64,000 bases of DNA from Saccharicrinis sp963665705. Lineage in GTDB: Bacteria > Bacteroidota > Bacteroidia > Bacteroidales > Marinilabiliaceae. This document shows positions 63,171 through 64,000 of this stretch, one piece after another. Made by a program: the position numbers and the translations under genes. The stretch's first letter is position 1. Every line of letters begins with the position of its first letter. The stretch spans positions 372,001 through 436,000 of the forward strand of contig OY762448.1 of the NCBI GenBank assembly GCA_963665705.1, read 5' to 3'. Below the pieces are notes generated by a model, which was not told where the DNA came from, did no database searches, and saw nothing but the letters and a program-made list of their open reading frames with translations.

Positions 63171-63264
63171 ATAATTGAATCTATTTCCCAAAACTACGGA
63201 TTTTATAAATACAAATTTAAGAATAATTAGCTATCTGTCTTTTATTTAGAGAGTAATATTTTGC

Positions 63265-63272
63265 TATTTTTG
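63265..63272 (+). promoter_or_regulatory. Candidate promoter of the methyltransferase gene
   Basis: TATTTTTG is an exact -7 match, 13 bases before the TTG start at 63286; the -33 box is weak. Confidence 0.45.
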
Positions 63273-63285
63273 CAAAAAAAATAAA

Positions 63286-64000
63286 TTGAAGAAATACTTA
63301 GATCCCCTAGGAGCAGCATGTTTGGATTTTATGTTGGGTGAGAAATCTGCTCAAATAACAGTACAGTCAAATATTGTTGAAGATGATGTTTTACCTGTAG
63401 AATATCTTTTTCGTTCATTTAAGGATATGCCTGATCTGGAGAGGAAAGCTTTAACCCTCAGTTATGGAAAGATTTTGGATGTAGGAGCTGGTGCTGGAAG
63501 TCATGCCTTATATTTACAACAAAATAATAAGGTGGTTTATGCAAATGAAATAAGCGCTGCTGCATGTGACGTAATGCGCAAGCGAGGAGTTAATAATATT
63601 TTGGAACAAGATTTTTATTTACTTCCTGAAGATGAGAAATACGATACAATATTAATGCTAATGAATGGTATCGGGATAGCAGGTGATACCAATAATTTGG
63701 AAAAGTTTTTTGAAAAAGTAAAGAAATTATTAAACCCTGGTGGATGTTTGATTGTAGACTCCAGTGATATTCGATATCTTTTTGAAGAAGATGATGGTAG
63801 TTTGTTGATTAATTTGAACGATGATTATTACGGTGAAATAAGTTACCGAATGTTATATAAAGATGTGAAGGGAGAGTCATTTAAGTGGTTGTTTATTGAT
63901 GATGAGCTGCTGAAGTTTTATGCAGAAAAGAGTGGTTTTAAGATGGAAAAGGTAGCTGAAGGCTTACATTATGATTATTTAGCAAAACTAACTGTAAAGT
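63286..64000 (+). CDS. Class I SAM-dependent methyltransferase (3' end cut by window)
   Basis: The frame runs from a TTG at 63286 to the window end without a stop, giving at least 238 residues. SAM motif I is KILDVGAGAGSHALYL, motif II-like VYANEISAAAC follows, and motif IV-like YDTILMLMNG precedes LLNPGGCLIVDSSD. The substrate is unknown. It is divergent from the tRNA-dihydrouridine synthase. Confidence 0.85.
   Translation, partial: MKKYLDPLGAACLDFMLGEKSAQITVQSNIVEDDVLPVEYLFRSFKDMPDLERKALTLSYGKILDVGAGAGSHALYLQQNNKVVYANEISAAACDVMRKRGVNNILEQDFYLLPEDEKYDTILMLMNGIGIAGDTNNLEKFFEKVKKLLNPGGCLIVDSSDIRYLFEEDDGSLLINLNDDYYGEISYRMLYKDVKGESFKWLFIDDELLKFYAEKSGFKMEKVAEGLHYDYLAKLTVK

Overview
The window is an AT-rich stretch of a Bacteroidota chromosome, and I infer a marine or free-living Bacteroidia lineage such as Marinilabiliales. 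The pointers are exact or near-exact Bacteroidota promoters (TTTG, about 19-21 bp, TAnnTTTG), a TonB-dependent receptor with a carboxypeptidase-regulatory N-terminus, a DPP4-type S9 peptidase, DUF6588 and DUF3570 envelope proteins, the dapB-lepB-lepB-wbqC gene order, and a TssD-type (Bacteroidota) T6SS tube protein. No tRNA, rRNA or CRISPR array was seen.

Layout. 1-9.8 kb: tail of a membrane protein, a DUF4139 protein carrying a CarboxypepD-reg insert, a 41-bp degenerate tandem repeat, an M1 aminopeptidase whose C-terminus is split off by an apparent frameshift, a three-PAS histidine kinase, a YdcF protein and a nitroreductase. 9.9-14.5 kb: a tandemly duplicated two-gene cassette (SPOR-like protein plus DUF6588 protein). 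14.8-23.8 kb: M3 oligopeptidase, a sugar-binding lipoprotein divergent from a chemoreceptor, a PgpH-like c-di-AMP phosphodiesterase, an NlpC/P60 hydrolase and a Nudix hydrolase. 23.8-28.3 kb: the dapB, two lepB, LapA-like, wbqC operon. 28.6-33.4 kb: a cysteate synthase-like enzyme and the translation operon thrS-infC-rpmI-rplT, in which infC starts with AUA.

33.9-37 kb: an envelope operon of thioredoxin, ApbE flavin transferase, DUF4266 lipoprotein and DUF3570 barrel. 37-44.1 kb: DPP4, a TonB C-terminal-domain protein, argS, an unknown gene and rocD. 44.5-48.3 kb: an island with a TssD/Hcp-like tube protein, a GH19 lysozyme/chitinase-like protein and two related secreted proteins, the second truncated. 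It reads as an orphan type VI effector-immunity cassette and is the best candidate for a little-described system. 48.8-64 kb: a GH43 lipoprotein, a TonB-dependent receptor, a 2-hydroxyacid dehydrogenase, an arsenate-reductase-like protein without its catalytic cysteines, YjbQ, and a sensor kinase gene broken by a 960-bp IS1595-type element with an 8-bp target duplication. Housekeeping genes follow (HAD phosphatase, B3/B4 protein, MBL hydrolase, isochorismatase-like, PfkB kinase, tRNA-dihydrouridine synthase), and a methyltransferase runs off the end.

How genes work together: the clearest functional units are the translation operon, the lysine/cell-wall and protein-export operon (dapB with two signal peptidases), the ApbE envelope-redox operon and the TssD-effector-immunity cassette. 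Several others (SPOR/DUF6588 pairs, binding protein plus chemoreceptor) are inferred from adjacency only.
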